A DNA stretch of 64,000 nt from Actinokineospora baliensis (GCF_016907695.1 NZ_JAFBCK010000001.1:2535001-2599000); one strand, 5' to 3'. Numbered from the stretch's first letter, positions 54,285 to 64,000 are shown. Notes: a model not told the origin generated them from the letters alone. Translations and numbers: made by a program.

Positions 54285-54509
54285 GCCGGTCGGCGTAAGG
54301 GAAATACCTGGCTCCGGGACATCCGGAACATTGGGAACGAATACTGTGAATGGGATTATTCGACGGCCTTCCGGCGGGCCGGGTTCCCGGCGCTGTGAGC
54401 GGGATCCGAGCGCCCTCCGTGCCGTCTCACCCAGTGAAACCGCTGGTGGGGGCCGCGCGCACCCCGGCGGGGTCCCGGGTTGTGCGCGCGGCGAACAACT
54501 TGCCAGAAG

Positions 54510-54570
54510 TTGACAGTTCATTTCCGGTGTTTGGTCTTGCCTTGACTGTTGCTTGACCAGATCTGATGCT
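54510..54570 (+). promoter_or_regulatory. promoter region of the M4/M28 protease gene
   Basis: Three TTGAC hexamers lie close together: TTGACA 54510-54515, TTGACT 54542-54547 and TTGACC 54553-54558. TTGACT has a -10-like GATGCT 17 bp further on (54565-54570). The region 54285-54673 holds no gene; the ribosome-binding site AAAGGAG is at 54660-54666. Confidence 0.4.
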
Positions 54571-54673
54571 TCACCGCGCTCGGTGCTGTCCTATTCCTCC
54601 CCTGCTGCGGTGTTCTGCCCACGAGGCGGGAGCCGGTCGTGCCGTGCGCAACCCTGCACAAAGGAGCATTCCG

Positions 54674-57600
54674 ATGAAGCGCAGAACGATGGCGGCTGGT
54701 GTCGCCCTCGCCGTGCTCGCCGGGACGGCGGTCGCGGTGACCGTCAGCCCGGTGTTCGCCAGTCAGGACCAGCAGACCCAAGGCCAGGACCGCCAGGCGA
54801 TGGCGATCTCCGCGGCCGACCGGGCCGCCAACAGCGGTCTCGACGCCCTGGCGAAGGGGCCGGACGAGGCCTACTCCCGCGACCTGGTCAACCCGTTCTT
54901 CAACGACCTCTACTCAGTCAGCTACCAGCGCAGCTACCGCGGCCTGCCGGTCGTCGGCGGCGACGCCACCGTCCTGGCCGACGGCCAGGGCCGCGTGCAG
55001 GCCGTCATGGCCGCGACCAAGGCGAAGGTGGCTGTCCCGTCCACCTCCGCCAGGGTCACCAAGGCCGCCGCCGAGCAGACCTCCCGTGGCCTGCAGGGCA
55101 AGACCACCAAGGTCGAGTCCAGCCGCCTCGTGGTCAAGGTCACCAAGGACGCCCCCGCGCTCGCGTGGGAGCACCTGGTCGTCGGCACCACCAAGGAGGG
55201 TGGCCCGAGCCACCTGACCGTCTGGGTCGACGCCAACTCCGGCGCGGTGCTGGACAAGGTCGAGGACGCCGCCCACGGCACGCTCAACAGCGAGTGGAAC
55301 GGCAACGTCAACATCGACACCACCAACTCCGGTGGCACCTACCGCATGGTGGACCCGAACCGCCCGGGCCTGCAGTGCGCGGACTACAGCAACAACACCG
55401 TCTTCTCGAAGTCCTCGGACTCCTGGGGCACCGGCAACGCCACCTCCAAGGAGACCGGCTGCGGCGACCTGCTCTACGGCGCCCAGCAGGAGTGGAACAT
55501 GCTCCGCGACTGGCTGGGCCGCAACGGCCACAACGGCTCCGGCCGCAGCTGGCCCGCGAAGGTCGGCCTGAACGAGCAGAACGCCTACTGGGACGGCTCC
55601 ACCGTCACCATCGGCCGCAACGGCTCGAACAAGTGGATCGCCGGTATGGACGTCGTCGGCCACGAGTACGGCCACGGCATGGACCAGAACACCCCCGGCG
55701 GCACCTCCCAGGAGGCCGGGCTCGGTGAGGCGACCGGTGACATCTTCGGCGCACTGACCGAGGCCTACGCCAACAACCCGAAGGACCCCGCGGACTACCT
55801 GGTCGGCGAGACGATCAACCTCGTCGGCAACGGCCCGATCCGCAACATGTACCAGCCGTCGCTGGTCAACAACGACCCGAACTGCTACAGCTCCTCGATC
55901 CCCAACACCGAGGTGCACAAGGCCGCTGGTCCGCTCAACCACTGGTTCTACCTGCTGGCTGAGGGCACCAACCCGGGCGGCGGCAAGCCGAACAGCCCGA
56001 CCTGCAACAACACCACGCTGACCGGCGTCGGCATCCAGAACGCAGGCAAGATCTTCTACGGCGGCATGCTGCTCAAGACCTCGGGCATGACCCACCGCAA
56101 GTACCGCGTCGCCACCCTGACCTCGGCGAAGAACCTGGACGCCACCTGCGGTCTGTACAACAAGACCAAGGCCGCGTGGGACGCCATCACCCTGCCCGCG
56201 CAGACCGGTGAGCCGACCTGCACCCCGTCGGGCGGCAACGAGTTCTCCCTGTCGCTGAACCCGTCCTCGGGCTCCATCGTCAAGGGCAACTCCGGCACCT
56301 TCACCGTCGCGACCCAGACCACCTCGGGTTCGGCGCAGAACGTGTCCCTGTCGGCCTCGGGCCAGCCCTCGGGCGTGACCGTGTCCTTCAACCCGACCTC
56401 GGTGCAGACCGGCGCCTCCTCCACCGCGACCGTCAACGTCGGTTCCTCGGTGGCCAACGGCACCTACACGATCACCGTGACCGCGGCCGGTGGCACCAGC
56501 CACACCGCGACCTACTCGCTGACCGTGACCGGTGGCGGCGACCCGAACCCGAACCCGACCGCGCCGGACATCGACGTGGCCGCGGTTCAGGCGCACATCT
56601 CGCAGTTCGGCACCATCGCCTCGCAGAACGGCGGCAACCGCCGGGCCGGTAGCGCGGGTTACACCGCCTCCGTCGCCTACATCAAGGGCAAGCTGCAGGC
56701 CGCGGGCTACACCGTGGTCGAGCAGACCTGCACCTCCGGCTGCGTGTACCGCTCGAACAACCTGATCGCGGACTGGCCCGGTGGCGACACCGCCCAGACC
56801 TACATGTTCGGCGCCCACCTCGACGGTGTGGCCGCGGGCCCCGGCATCAACGACAACGCCTCCGGCTCCGCGACCCTGCTCGAGGTCGCGCTCCAGCTCG
56901 CCGCCAAGAACCCGACCATGGCCAAGCACGTGCGCTTCGGGTGGTGGACCGACGAGGAGCAGGGCCTCAACGGCTCGAAGTTCTACGTCAACCAGCTGAC
57001 CTCGGCCCAGCGGTCGCAGATCAAGGGTTACTACAACTTCGACATGGTGGCCTCCACCAACGGCGGCTACTTCATCAACAACATCAACACCGCGGTCGCC
57101 TCCCCGCTCAAGGAGTACTGGACCTCGCTGAACCTGGCTCCCGAGGAGAACACCGAGGGCGCTGGCCGCTCCGATGACTACTCGTTCCAGAACGCGGGCA
57201 TCCCGTCCTCCGGCTACGCTTCCGGCGCTTCGGCCCGCAAGACCTCGGCCCAGGCCCAGAAGTGGGGCGGCACGGCCAACTCGGCCTACGACCCCTGCTA
57301 CCACGCCTCCTGCGACACCGTGAACAACATCAGCGCGACGCACCTCAACCGGTCCGCCGATGGTGTCGCCTACGCGATCTGGAAGCAGGCCGTCAGCACC
57401 ACGCCGACGCCGACCAACGACTTCTCCGTGTCGTTGAGCCCGACCTCGGCCTCCGTGCAGCCGGGTGGTTCGACCACCACCACCGTGTCGACCCAGACCA
57501 CCTCTGGCTCGGCGCAGAACGTCACCCTGTCGGCCACCGGCGCTCCCTCGGGCGTCACCGTGTCCTTCAACCCGAGCTCGGTCCAGACCGGTTCCTCGTC

Positions 57601-58180
57601 CACCGCGACCATCAACGTCGGTTCCTCGGTGGCCAACGGCACCTACCCGATCACCATCTCCGGTGTCGGCTCGGCGACCCGCTCGGCGACGTTCAACCTC
57701 ACCGTCGGCGGCGGCAACCCGGGCAACTGCACCGGGTCCAACGTCATCGTCAACGGCGGCTTCGAGTCCGGTGCCACCCCGTGGACCCTGACCTCGGGTG
57801 TCCGCGACAGCTCGGCGCAGGAAGCGGCGCGCACCGGTTCGTGGAAGGCCTGGCTCAACGGCTGGGGCTCCACCCGGACCGACAGCGCGGCGCAGACCGT
57901 CACCATCCCGGCGGGCTGCACCAACTCCACGCTGACCTACTGGCTGAAGATCACCACCAACGAGACCGAGAACGTCGTGTACGACCGGCTCACGGTGACG
58001 GCCAACAGCACCACGATCGCCAGCTACTCGAACACCAACGCCGGTGGCGGCTACATCCAGCGCACCGTCAACGTCGGCCAGTTCGCGGGCCAGTCGATCA
58101 CCATCAAGTTCAACGGAGTCGAGGACGCGTCGCTGCAGACCAGCTTCCTCATCGACGACGTGGCACTGCAGACCAGCTGA
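54674..58180 (+). CDS. secreted dual peptidase: M4 thermolysin-like plus M28 aminopeptidase
   Basis: The product is 1168 aa. In order: signal peptide (to about 36, TVSPVFAS), FTP/PepSY-type pro-domain, M4 domain with zinc motif HEYGH (His330-His334), Glu352 in [11 protein letters not shown] and the catalytic-type histidine in EVHKAAGP. An Ig-like linker follows (about 535-615), then an M28 domain with metal ligands His715, Asp727, Glu762, Asp790 and His877 and general base Glu761. The spacings 12, 34, 28 and 87 equal those of Streptomyces griseus aminopeptidase. A second Ig-like linker and a C-terminal beta module (shared with the S8 protease) close the protein. ATG 54674 follows AAAGGAG. It should cut proteins and trim the resulting peptides outside the cell. 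Confidence 0.94.
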   Translation: MKRRTMAAGVALAVLAGTAVAVTVSPVFASQDQQTQGQDRQAMAISAADRAANSGLDALAKGPDEAYSRDLVNPFFNDLYSVSYQRSYRGLPVVGGDATVLADGQGRVQAVMAATKAKVAVPSTSARVTKAAAEQTSRGLQGKTTKVESSRLVVKVTKDAPALAWEHLVVGTTKEGGPSHLTVWVDANSGAVLDKVEDAAHGTLNSEWNGNVNIDTTNSGGTYRMVDPNRPGLQCADYSNNTVFSKSSDSWGTGNATSKETGCGDLLYGAQQEWNMLRDWLGRNGHNGSGRSWPAKVGLNEQNAYWDGSTVTIGRNGSNKWIAGMDVVGHEYGHGMDQNTPGGTSQEAGLGEATGDIFGALTEAYANNPKDPADYLVGETINLVGNGPIRNMYQPSLVNNDPNCYSSSIPNTEVHKAAGPLNHWFYLLAEGTNPGGGKPNSPTCNNTTLTGVGIQNAGKIFYGGMLLKTSGMTHRKYRVATLTSAKNLDATCGLYNKTKAAWDAITLPAQTGEPTCTPSGGNEFSLSLNPSSGSIVKGNSGTFTVATQTTSGSAQNVSLSASGQPSGVTVSFNPTSVQTGASSTATVNVGSSVANGTYTITVTAAGGTSHTATYSLTVTGGGDPNPNPTAPDIDVAAVQAHISQFGTIASQNGGNRRAGSAGYTASVAYIKGKLQAAGYTVVEQTCTSGCVYRSNNLIADWPGGDTAQTYMFGAHLDGVAAGPGINDNASGSATLLEVALQLAAKNPTMAKHVRFGWWTDEEQGLNGSKFYVNQLTSAQRSQIKGYYNFDMVASTNGGYFINNINTAVASPLKEYWTSLNLAPEENTEGAGRSDDYSFQNAGIPSSGYASGASARKTSAQAQKWGGTANSAYDPCYHASCDTVNNISATHLNRSADGVAYAIWKQAVSTTPTPTNDFSVSLSPTSASVQPGGSTTTTVSTQTTSGSAQNVTLSATGAPSGVTVSFNPSSVQTGSSSTATINVGSSVANGTYPITISGVGSATRSATFNLTVGGGNPGNCTGSNVIVNGGFESGATPWTLTSGVRDSSAQEAARTGSWKAWLNGWGSTRTDSAAQTVTIPAGCTNSTLTYWLKITTNETENVVYDRLTVTANSTTIASYSNTNAGGGYIQRTVNVGQFAGQSITIKFNGVEDASLQTSFLIDDVALQTS

Positions 58181-58213
58181 CCGGGCAGGACAACTGAGCA
58201 GGTAGTGCCTTAG

Positions 58214-58245
58214 AAGCGGGGTGGGACCCAGGTCCCACCCCGCTT
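58214..58245 (+). terminator. terminator of the M4/M28 gene
   Basis: AAGCGGGGTGGGACC (58214-58228) and its exact complement (58231-58245) lie around CA; a 15-bp stem. Confidence 0.85.
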
Positions 58246-58295
58246 CGCCCTGTCCGGGGGTAGCGCCCGGGCCGTTGATCGCGATCACAGCGGTG

Positions 58296-60956
58296 ATGAG
58301 CATCGACAACCTGACCCGCCTGACCTCGTCACCCTGGGGTTGGGTGGTCGCGGCCGTCGCGCTGCTGCTGGTGTGGGAGACGGCCAAGAAGTGGGTGCCG
58401 GAGCTCGTCGCCAGGCTCCTTGGCTGGCTTGCCACCCGGCTGGCCGGGACCAGGCTGGTGCGGGCCAAGGCCCTTCGCGAGTACCGGGCGCGGGTCGCGG
58501 ACCGGTACGCGAGCCTGCCGGTGCTGTTCATGCCGGACGAAGGGCTCGACGCGGCCAAGGTGTACGTCCCGCTGCGCACCTCGGAGCAGACCGACGCCGG
58601 GGCCGATGCCTACGAGCGGCTCAAGTCGGCCCGCCGCGCCGTGGTGCTGGGACGTCCCGGTGCCGGGAAGACCATGCTGCTGCGCCACTCGATGCTCACC
58701 TGGGCGCGCGACCCGACGTGGCGGCGCGGGCAGAAGGTCCCGGTCCTGCTGGAGCTGCACCGGTTCGCCGAGACCGCGGAGCAGCAGATCATCGCCCAGT
58801 TCGCCGAGGACGGATTCGCCAGGCCCGAGCGGTTCGTCGCCCGCGCACTGCGCGACGGCGGCCTCAGCGTGCTCTTCGACGGCCTCGACGAGGTGGCCTC
58901 GGCCGAACGCGCCCGCGTCGCCGGACACCTGCGGGCCTTCGCCGCCCGCTACCCCGAGTGCCAGGTCGTGGTGACCTGCCGGACCGCGATCTACGACCAG
59001 GACCTCGCCCCCGAGATCACCGCCCGCTTCCACATCGCCGACTTCGACGACCGCGCCATCCGCCGGTTCCTCACCCAGTGGCCCGGGATCCCCGACGCCC
59101 TCGACGCCGAGCGGCTCATGGCGGCGCTGCGCGACGCGCCCAGGATCATGCAGCTGGCGCAGAACCCGTTGCTGCTCACTATGATCGCCTACCTCTACGG
59201 CGGCAAGGACGAGTCCCGCATCGTCCTGCCGCACTCCCGCGCCGAGTTCTACGGCGAGGTCACCGACATCCTGCTGCGCAGGCTCAAGGACACCCGCAAT
59301 CAGTTCAAGGGGCCGCAGAAGAAGGCGCTGCTCAAGCACCTGGCGCTGGCCGCGCAGGCCGTCCCTGTCAACGCCGTCGACCGGCGGACCCTGCGCTACG
59401 AGGACGTGCTCGCCGAGATCACCCGGGTCGGCCCGTCCCTGGGCCTCAAGGACTCCGACGCGAACCAGGTCCTCGAGGAGATCGTCGACCGCAGCGGCCT
59501 CCTCCTGCGCCTCGACGGCGGCAGCGCGTACATGTTCGCCCACCTCAGCCTGCAGGAGTACCTGGCGGCGGTGGCCCACGAACAGGACCCCGCGGCGTTG
59601 TTGGCGGCGTTTCGCGCCGACCCGGCGGACTGGCGGGAGGTGGTGAAGCTGTGGTGCGGGGCGGTCAGCGCGGACGCCGGTCCGCTTGTCGCCCAGGTCT
59701 TCGAGGACGACCCCGTGCTGGCCTTCGAGTGCCTCGCGGACGCCCAGGTGGTCAACGACGAGGTCGCCGCGAAGGTGATCGCGCACTTCACCGCGCTGTT
59801 CGAGGCCAGCCCCGACCTGGACGCGGCGACCATGGCGGCGTTCGGGCTGGTGGCGGCCGTGCCCAATGACCGGGGCAGGCGGGTGTTCAGCTTCTTGGAG
59901 GGGCAGTCTGGGCCCTCGGCGTGCCGCGCTTTGGCGGCGACCAAGCTCCCGCGCGCGGCGAAGATCCTGGTCAACCGGCTCCCGGATGCTGACGCGAGGG
60001 CGGCGTTGGTGTTCATGGGCGACCTCGCGGTCCCGATGCTGGGCGCGGAGTCGGAGGTTGATCTGCTCGCCGAGATCGGCACCCCGGCCGCAGCGCTCAT
60101 GCTGGTTCCGATGCTCTGGCGGCCGCAGGCCTATCGCGTGGCGTGGCACTTCATGCGGCTACTGAGCGTCCCGGAGATCGAGGCTGCCCTAGCTGACGCC
60201 GAGATACCCCCGAGCTCGGATACCTCGGACATGGCATGGGTGTGGGCACCCTTTCAGGACCACTCGCCGCCAACCTCGGGTGTGGTCGCCGCTCGCGTGG
60301 CTCACCTGTGCGAGGGCAAGGGCCTTCTGGATACGGACGACGAGGCGGTCGATCCCCGCCTGGCGATCCCGCTGATCACCGTTTCCGACCGGCACATTCC
60401 TCCCTCCTTCGTGCTGGGGCTGGTCCGCCGCGCCATCGATGTGGACGGGTCTCCCGAGTTGTCCGCGTGGAGCCCCGCGTTGCGGTCCTACTGGCATTCG
60501 GAGGCCGCGCCTGACCGGACTACGATCTCGTTGATCGACGAAATCGTGGTCCGCGAGATCGCTTTGCTCTCGGATCTGTCTCTCTGGATCCGCATCCCGT
60601 CCCGGACCCGTCTGCTGTTGCTCGCCGCCGCGGCGAATGGCCTCCGCTTCACCCGGCAAGACTGGCGGGAGTTCCCCGCTGCGACCGCGGCCGCGGCGGC
60701 GCACCAACCGCGGTGGCCGATGGCGTTGGTCATCCCCGCGTGGACGGGCTTGGTCCTGATCGTGGTCCTATCGGCTCTGGGACTGGCGCCCGCGTGGGCG
60801 CTGGGCGCCGGGGCGGGTGCTATCGGACTCTGGTTCCTTTCCAGCACCTTCCGCAGGGAAGCCCGTACGGGTCGGTTCAGCCGCAACCCCTACGTGGTGA
60901 TCATGGCGGCGACCGAGGTGCACGACCTGGGCCGCACGTCGGTCATCGCGCGGTAG
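58296..60956 (+). CDS. membrane NACHT-domain NTPase
   Basis: The product is 886 aa. One N-terminal membrane helix (WGWVVAAVALLLVWETAKKW, about residues 14-33) is followed by a NACHT module with Walker A VLGRPGAGKTML (Lys125) and Walker B LSVLFDGLDEVA (Asp195, Asp198, Glu199). The NACHT-associated helical region is NPLLLTMIAYLY and MFAHLSLQEYLAAVA. The C-terminal 350 residues are alpha-helical and repeat-like without a named motif, then two membrane helices (about 815-855). Bacterial NACHT proteins include antiphage STAND-like ATPases, but no toxin or nuclease domain is visible here. ATG 58296 is chosen. It stands alone, between terminators or gaps. Confidence 0.88.
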   Translation: MSIDNLTRLTSSPWGWVVAAVALLLVWETAKKWVPELVARLLGWLATRLAGTRLVRAKALREYRARVADRYASLPVLFMPDEGLDAAKVYVPLRTSEQTDAGADAYERLKSARRAVVLGRPGAGKTMLLRHSMLTWARDPTWRRGQKVPVLLELHRFAETAEQQIIAQFAEDGFARPERFVARALRDGGLSVLFDGLDEVASAERARVAGHLRAFAARYPECQVVVTCRTAIYDQDLAPEITARFHIADFDDRAIRRFLTQWPGIPDALDAERLMAALRDAPRIMQLAQNPLLLTMIAYLYGGKDESRIVLPHSRAEFYGEVTDILLRRLKDTRNQFKGPQKKALLKHLALAAQAVPVNAVDRRTLRYEDVLAEITRVGPSLGLKDSDANQVLEEIVDRSGLLLRLDGGSAYMFAHLSLQEYLAAVAHEQDPAALLAAFRADPADWREVVKLWCGAVSADAGPLVAQVFEDDPVLAFECLADAQVVNDEVAAKVIAHFTALFEASPDLDAATMAAFGLVAAVPNDRGRRVFSFLEGQSGPSACRALAATKLPRAAKILVNRLPDADARAALVFMGDLAVPMLGAESEVDLLAEIGTPAAALMLVPMLWRPQAYRVAWHFMRLLSVPEIEAALADAEIPPSSDTSDMAWVWAPFQDHSPPTSGVVAARVAHLCEGKGLLDTDDEAVDPRLAIPLITVSDRHIPPSFVLGLVRRAIDVDGSPELSAWSPALRSYWHSEAAPDRTTISLIDEIVVREIALLSDLSLWIRIPSRTRLLLLAAAANGLRFTRQDWREFPAATAAAAAHQPRWPMALVIPAWTGLVLIVVLSALGLAPAWALGAGAGAIGLWFLSSTFRREARTGRFSRNPYVVIMAATEVHDLGRTSVIAR

Positions 60957-61141
60957 TCGCCGATCTTCCTGGGCCGGATGGCGTCGGGGGTGCCTTAGGG
61001 CGCTGGACCACTGGATGTCATTCCACAGTGTGATCACCGCGTCCTACTCCAGCAGGTTGTGGCGGGTACGGCGGCACTGGGAGCGTGGGTCCCGCCCGAG
61101 GGGGCGAATGGACATTGTGGACAGACACCGGGAGGAAACCT

Positions 61142-62671
61142 GTGCGGTCGATGATCCGAACGGCTGGCGTCTTAGCCGCGGCCGTTGCGATGGTGGCGGG
61201 GGGTGCGTCGATCGCGGGCGCGCAGACCGCCGGAGCTGGGGGGCGGATCGACTGGGGGCCGTGCGCGGAGTCGGCTTCGGTCGACTGCGGCAGCCTGCGG
61301 TTGCCGATCAACTGGGCCAAGCCCAAGGGGGAGAAGTTCGACCTGGCCGTGGCCAGGCGCAAGGCGACCGACCCGCGCAAGCGGATCGGGGTCCTCATCA
61401 TCAACCCGGGCGGTCCCGGCGGGTCCGGGGTCGACTTCGCGTTGGGGGCCGACCGGTTCTTCAGCCCGGACGTGTTGGCCCGCTTCGACATCATCGGGTT
61501 CGACCCGCGTGGTGTGGCGCGCAGCCAGCCGGTGAAGTGCTCGCTGGAGGTCCTGAACAAGCAGCCTTCGCTCTACCCGAACAACCAGCGCGAGTTCGAG
61601 GCGCTGGCGGCGTACAACCGGGAGTTGGCCGCGGACTGCCGCAAGCACTCCGGGCCGATGGCCGACTACGCCGACACCAAGTCGGTCGTGCGCGACATCG
61701 ACGCGCTGCGGGTGGCGCTGGGCGAGCGGAAGATCAACTACTTCGGCGTGTCCTACGGCACCCTCATCGGCCAGCAGTACGCCGAGGAGTTCGGCCGCAA
61801 CGTGCGCGCCATGGTGATCGACTCGAACATGGACCACAGCGCGGGCACCGCCCGGTTCGGCGCGGTCAGCGCGGCCACCGCGGAGGATTCCTTCCGCGAG
61901 TTCGTCCGGTGGTGCGAGCGGACCACCAGCTGCGCCCTGCACGGCAAGGACGTCACCAAGTGGTGGGACCAGCTGCTGGCCAAGGCCGACCGGGGCGAGC
62001 TCGTCGACCCGAGCGACCCGACCCACGTCATCACCGCGGCGGAGATCAGCCGGTTCGCGTTCTCCGCGTTCTACGGCCCTGACTGGACGCTGCTGGCCGA
62101 CGTGCTGGCCTCGCTTGAGACCGGCGCTCCCCAGCGGGCCGCGTACGGCACCGAGGAGCTCGTCGAGAACCCGTTCACCGCGGTGTTCTGCAAGGACTGG
62201 GACATCCGGGTGAAGAACCACCGCGAGCTCGCCGCGCTCACCGACCGCGCCAACCGGCTCGCACCGCACATGCGCGGTTCCGCACTCGGCCACGTCGCGA
62301 CCACGGGCTGCGTCGGCCTGCCCGCCGCGACCAACCCGCAGCACGACCTGAACATCACCACCGCGCCGAAGATCCTCATGCTCAACGCCCTGCACGACCC
62401 GGCGACCGGCTACGACTGGGCGGTCAACGCGCACCGGCAGAGCCGCGACACCACCGTCCTGGTGACCTACGAGGGCTGGGGCCACGGCGTGTACCCCCGC
62501 TCCGAGTGCACCATCGGCATCACCGACACCTACCTGTTCACCCTCCGCACCCCCCGCGACGGAACCCGTTGCGCCGCGGTCGAACCCCCCGTTGGCCCGT
62601 CGATCGCCGCAGCACCCTCGCTGCCGCGTCCGGCAGGCCCGCTGCCCGGCCTGCCCGGCTGGGTGAAGTAG
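61142..62671 (+). CDS. secreted S33-family alpha/beta hydrolase (tripeptidyl aminopeptidase-like)
   Basis: The product is 509 aa. A signal peptide (about 1-29, ending IAGAQTA) is followed by an alpha/beta-hydrolase fold with oxyanion-loop motif NPGGPGGSG, nucleophile Ser204 in FGVSYGTL, Asp419 in LHDPATGY and His448 in GWGHGVY. This matches the SlpD/tripeptidyl-aminopeptidase-like secreted hydrolases of Streptomyces. The C-terminus is Pro-rich. GTG 61142 has GGAGG six bases upstream. A terminator follows. Confidence 0.92.
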   Translation: MRSMIRTAGVLAAAVAMVAGGASIAGAQTAGAGGRIDWGPCAESASVDCGSLRLPINWAKPKGEKFDLAVARRKATDPRKRIGVLIINPGGPGGSGVDFALGADRFFSPDVLARFDIIGFDPRGVARSQPVKCSLEVLNKQPSLYPNNQREFEALAAYNRELAADCRKHSGPMADYADTKSVVRDIDALRVALGERKINYFGVSYGTLIGQQYAEEFGRNVRAMVIDSNMDHSAGTARFGAVSAATAEDSFREFVRWCERTTSCALHGKDVTKWWDQLLAKADRGELVDPSDPTHVITAAEISRFAFSAFYGPDWTLLADVLASLETGAPQRAAYGTEELVENPFTAVFCKDWDIRVKNHRELAALTDRANRLAPHMRGSALGHVATTGCVGLPAATNPQHDLNITTAPKILMLNALHDPATGYDWAVNAHRQSRDTTVLVTYEGWGHGVYPRSECTIGITDTYLFTLRTPRDGTRCAAVEPPVGPSIAAAPSLPRPAGPLPGLPGWVK

Positions 62672-62680
62672 TCGCTTGAC

Positions 62681-62715
62681 CCTGGAGGGCCGTCCCGTGC
62701 GGGCGGCCCTCCAGG
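62681..62715 (+). terminator. terminator between the S33 hydrolase and ZIP genes
   Basis: CCTGGAGGGCCG (62681-62692) pairs with CGGCCCTCCAGG (62704-62715). The ZIP gene converges from the right. Confidence 0.82.
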
Positions 62716-62734
62716 CGCGTCCCGTGGCGTGGTT

Positions 62735-63502
62735 TCAGGCGTGGGAGAGGGCGAAGGCGGTGAGGAAGCCGACGACGGTGATCAGGCCGATCCAGAGGCG
62801 GGCCTTGGCGAACGCCTCGGGGATCATCGTGTCGGCGACCATGCAGAGGATCGCGCCGCCCGCCAGGGCCGTGATGGCGGCGAGGACGCCCGCCGGGAGG
62901 ACGCCAGCGACCGCGTACCCGAACACCGACGACAGGGCGCTGATCACCGCGATCCCGGCCCACAGCCCAAAGACGTACCGCCGGGACCGGCCAGCCGACC
63001 GCATGCCCGCCGCGCTGGAGAGCCCCTCCGGCACGTTCGAGATGAACACCGCCGCCACCGTCACCGCGCTGACCCCGCCGCCGCCCGCCAGGCTCGTCCC
63101 GATGACGATCGACTCCGGGATCCCGTCGAGCAGCGCCCCCAACGCGATCGCCGTCCCCGACCCGGCCTGCTGCTCCTCCGAGGTCTGACCGCCGGAGCGC
63201 TTCCGGTGCTGCGCCCCGCGTTTGGCCAGCAGGATGTTCGCTCCTGTGTAGACGGTCGCCCCGGCGAGCGCGCCGAGCGCGGTCGGCACGATCCCGCCCT
63301 GCTCGTGCGCCTCACCGATCAGCTCGAACGACACCGCGGAGATCAGCACCCCGCTGCCGAACGCCATCACCCCGGCCACCACCCCCGCGGCCACCCGCAC
63401 CAGGTACCCGACCAGCGCCCCCACCACCAGCGCCGACCCGGCCACCAACCCCCAGAACCCGGCTTCCAGCATCACCCACCTCCGCCGACCATCCTCGTTC
63501 AT
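62735..63502 (-). CDS. ZIP-family metal transporter-like membrane protein
   Basis: The product is 255 aa with about eight membrane helices and a charged loop (AQHRKRSGGQTSEEQQ). ZIP-like helices IV and V read LGALLDGIPESIVIG and FISNVPEGLSSA. The histidines of the canonical HNxPEG and HExPHE metal motifs are replaced, so metal choice or even transport is uncertain. ATG 63502 or the start VMLEAG at 63475 are possible. It is convergent with the S33 hydrolase. Confidence 0.82.
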   Translation of the reverse strand: MNEDGRRRWVMLEAGFWGLVAGSALVVGALVGYLVRVAAGVVAGVMAFGSGVLISAVSFELIGEAHEQGGIVPTALGALAGATVYTGANILLAKRGAQHRKRSGGQTSEEQQAGSGTAIALGALLDGIPESIVIGTSLAGGGGVSAVTVAAVFISNVPEGLSSAAGMRSAGRSRRYVFGLWAGIAVISALSSVFGYAVAGVLPAGVLAAITALAGGAILCMVADTMIPEAFAKARLWIGLITVVGFLTAFALSHA

Positions 63503-63547
63503 CCCACGAGAACCGGCTGGTGGCGTCCCGCGGATAGGATCGCTGCC

Positions 63548-63985
63548 ATGGGGGAGCAGGAGTTGGCCGACCGTGAGACCTTCTGGCGGTGGGCGGAGGT
63601 GGTCATCGCGGTGTCGTTCCCGCTGGCCTTCATCGCCTTCCTGGGGCTGGTGTTCGACTTCCGGCTGCCGGAGGGCTTGAACTACGCGACCCTCCTCGCA
63701 GGCGTCGTCTTCGGACTCGCCATCAACGCCTACCTCGTCGGCGAGGGCGCCAAGGCGGTTCGCCGCCCCGGCAGCGGACCGGCGGGCGGGGTTTCGCCGG
63801 TGGTCGGCATGGGACTGGTGGTGGCGTTCTACCTGTTCTGCCTGGTCAACCTGATCAACCTGTTCCTTGATGAGGATCTGGCGGCACTGGTGGTGATCCA
63901 GTCCTGCATCGGAGTCGTCTTCGGCCTCGGCTTCCCGACCTACGTCGTGCTGCGCCTGATCGGGGGGCGAGGGGCTACGAACTGA
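63548..63985 (+). CDS. small four-helix membrane protein
   Basis: The product is 145 aa with four predicted membrane helices: EVVIAVSFPLAFIAFLGLVF, YATLLAGVVFGLAINAYLVG, VVGMGLVVAFYLFCLVNLI and LVVIQSCIGVVFGLGFPTYV. An acidic N-terminus (MGEQELADRETFWRWAE) precedes them. No family recognised. It is divergent from the ZIP gene across 45 bp. It ends 15 bp before the window edge. Confidence 0.7.
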   Translation: MGEQELADRETFWRWAEVVIAVSFPLAFIAFLGLVFDFRLPEGLNYATLLAGVVFGLAINAYLVGEGAKAVRRPGSGPAGGVSPVVGMGLVVAFYLFCLVNLINLFLDEDLAALVVIQSCIGVVFGLGFPTYVVLRLIGGRGATN

Positions 63986-64000
63986 TCCAGGGCTTTCTCG

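Noticed and set aside
54914..58579. Antisense reading frame of 1221 codons
   Set aside because: It mirrors the M4/M28 protease gene, which has clear domains and a ribosome-binding site. The antisense product has no recognisable domain.

Overview
The window is high-GC DNA (roughly 70 percent or more by eye) from an actinobacterium, most likely a member of the Pseudonocardiaceae or a close relative. Supporting signs are GTG starts, very high third-position GC, WhiB7, GlnE with an adenylylatable GlnA, a GlnR box, DUF4191, UPF0182 and DUF742 proteins, and a mycobacterium-like gene order around glnA/glnE, uvrD2/whiB7 and prfB/ftsEX/smpB. The species assignment is inference. The window is almost entirely chromosomal core and near-core DNA. 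No phage, conjugative element, IS transposase or CRISPR array was seen.

Layout. 1-1400: 3' part of a 23S rRNA gene, the 5S gene, a terminator and a 145-bp palindromic interspersed element. 1.5-11.9 kb: nitrogen block (GNAT, class I glutamine amidotransferase, glnE, thioesterase, a DUF1611-like P-loop protein, glnA with an upstream GlnR box, RDD and DUF4191 membrane proteins). 11.9-26.8 kb: uvrD2, whiB7 with a leader ORF and attenuator, then an ABC1 kinase, a ThiF-like protein, two metalloprotease-family proteins, a PDZ/Lon-like protease, a PPA1309 protein and a large UPF0182 membrane protein. 26.9-27.2 kb: two identical initiator tRNA genes in convergent orientation. 27.8-35.1 kb: PadR regulator, prfB, ftsE, ftsX, smpB, an amidohydrolase and lon behind an HspR-type (HAIR) operator. 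35-42.7 kb: acyltransferase, a secreted subtilisin-like protease with tandem Ig-like domains, a lipoprotein and a LuxR-type two-component cluster. 42.8-48.2 kb: tmRNA, an AT-richer hypothetical gene, DedA, a second two-component system, SixA phosphatase and tRNA-Ala(GGC). 48.3-54.3 kb: PaaK-like ligase, the second copy of the palindromic element, a DsbA/MauE pair, HrpB helicase and a methyltransferase. 54.7-64 kb: a secreted M4 plus M28 double peptidase, a membrane NACHT NTPase, a secreted S33 hydrolase, a ZIP-family protein and a small membrane protein.

How parts work together. GlnE (adenylyltransferase) and GlnA (its target, Tyr402 visible) form the nitrogen control pair, with a GlnR operator in front of glnA. 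SmpB and tmRNA, plus Lon, make a ribosome-rescue and proteolysis set. WhiB7 is controlled by a leader whose competing terminator and antiterminator can be read directly from the bases. Three secreted hydrolases in the right half (S8, M4/M28, S33) suggest an extracellular peptide-scavenging capacity.

Most noteworthy signals: (1) two copies of a 145-bp element whose terminal inverted repeats differ by compensatory base pairs; (2) a shared two-hairpin tail found downstream of tmRNA, tRNA-Ala and one tRNA-fMet; (3) an M4 thermolysin-like domain fused to a complete M28 aminopeptidase domain; (4) a membrane NACHT protein; (5) a histidine kinase with an extra extracytoplasmic domain after its ATPase; (6) strong apparent over-representation of the decamer CAYTGTGGAC.
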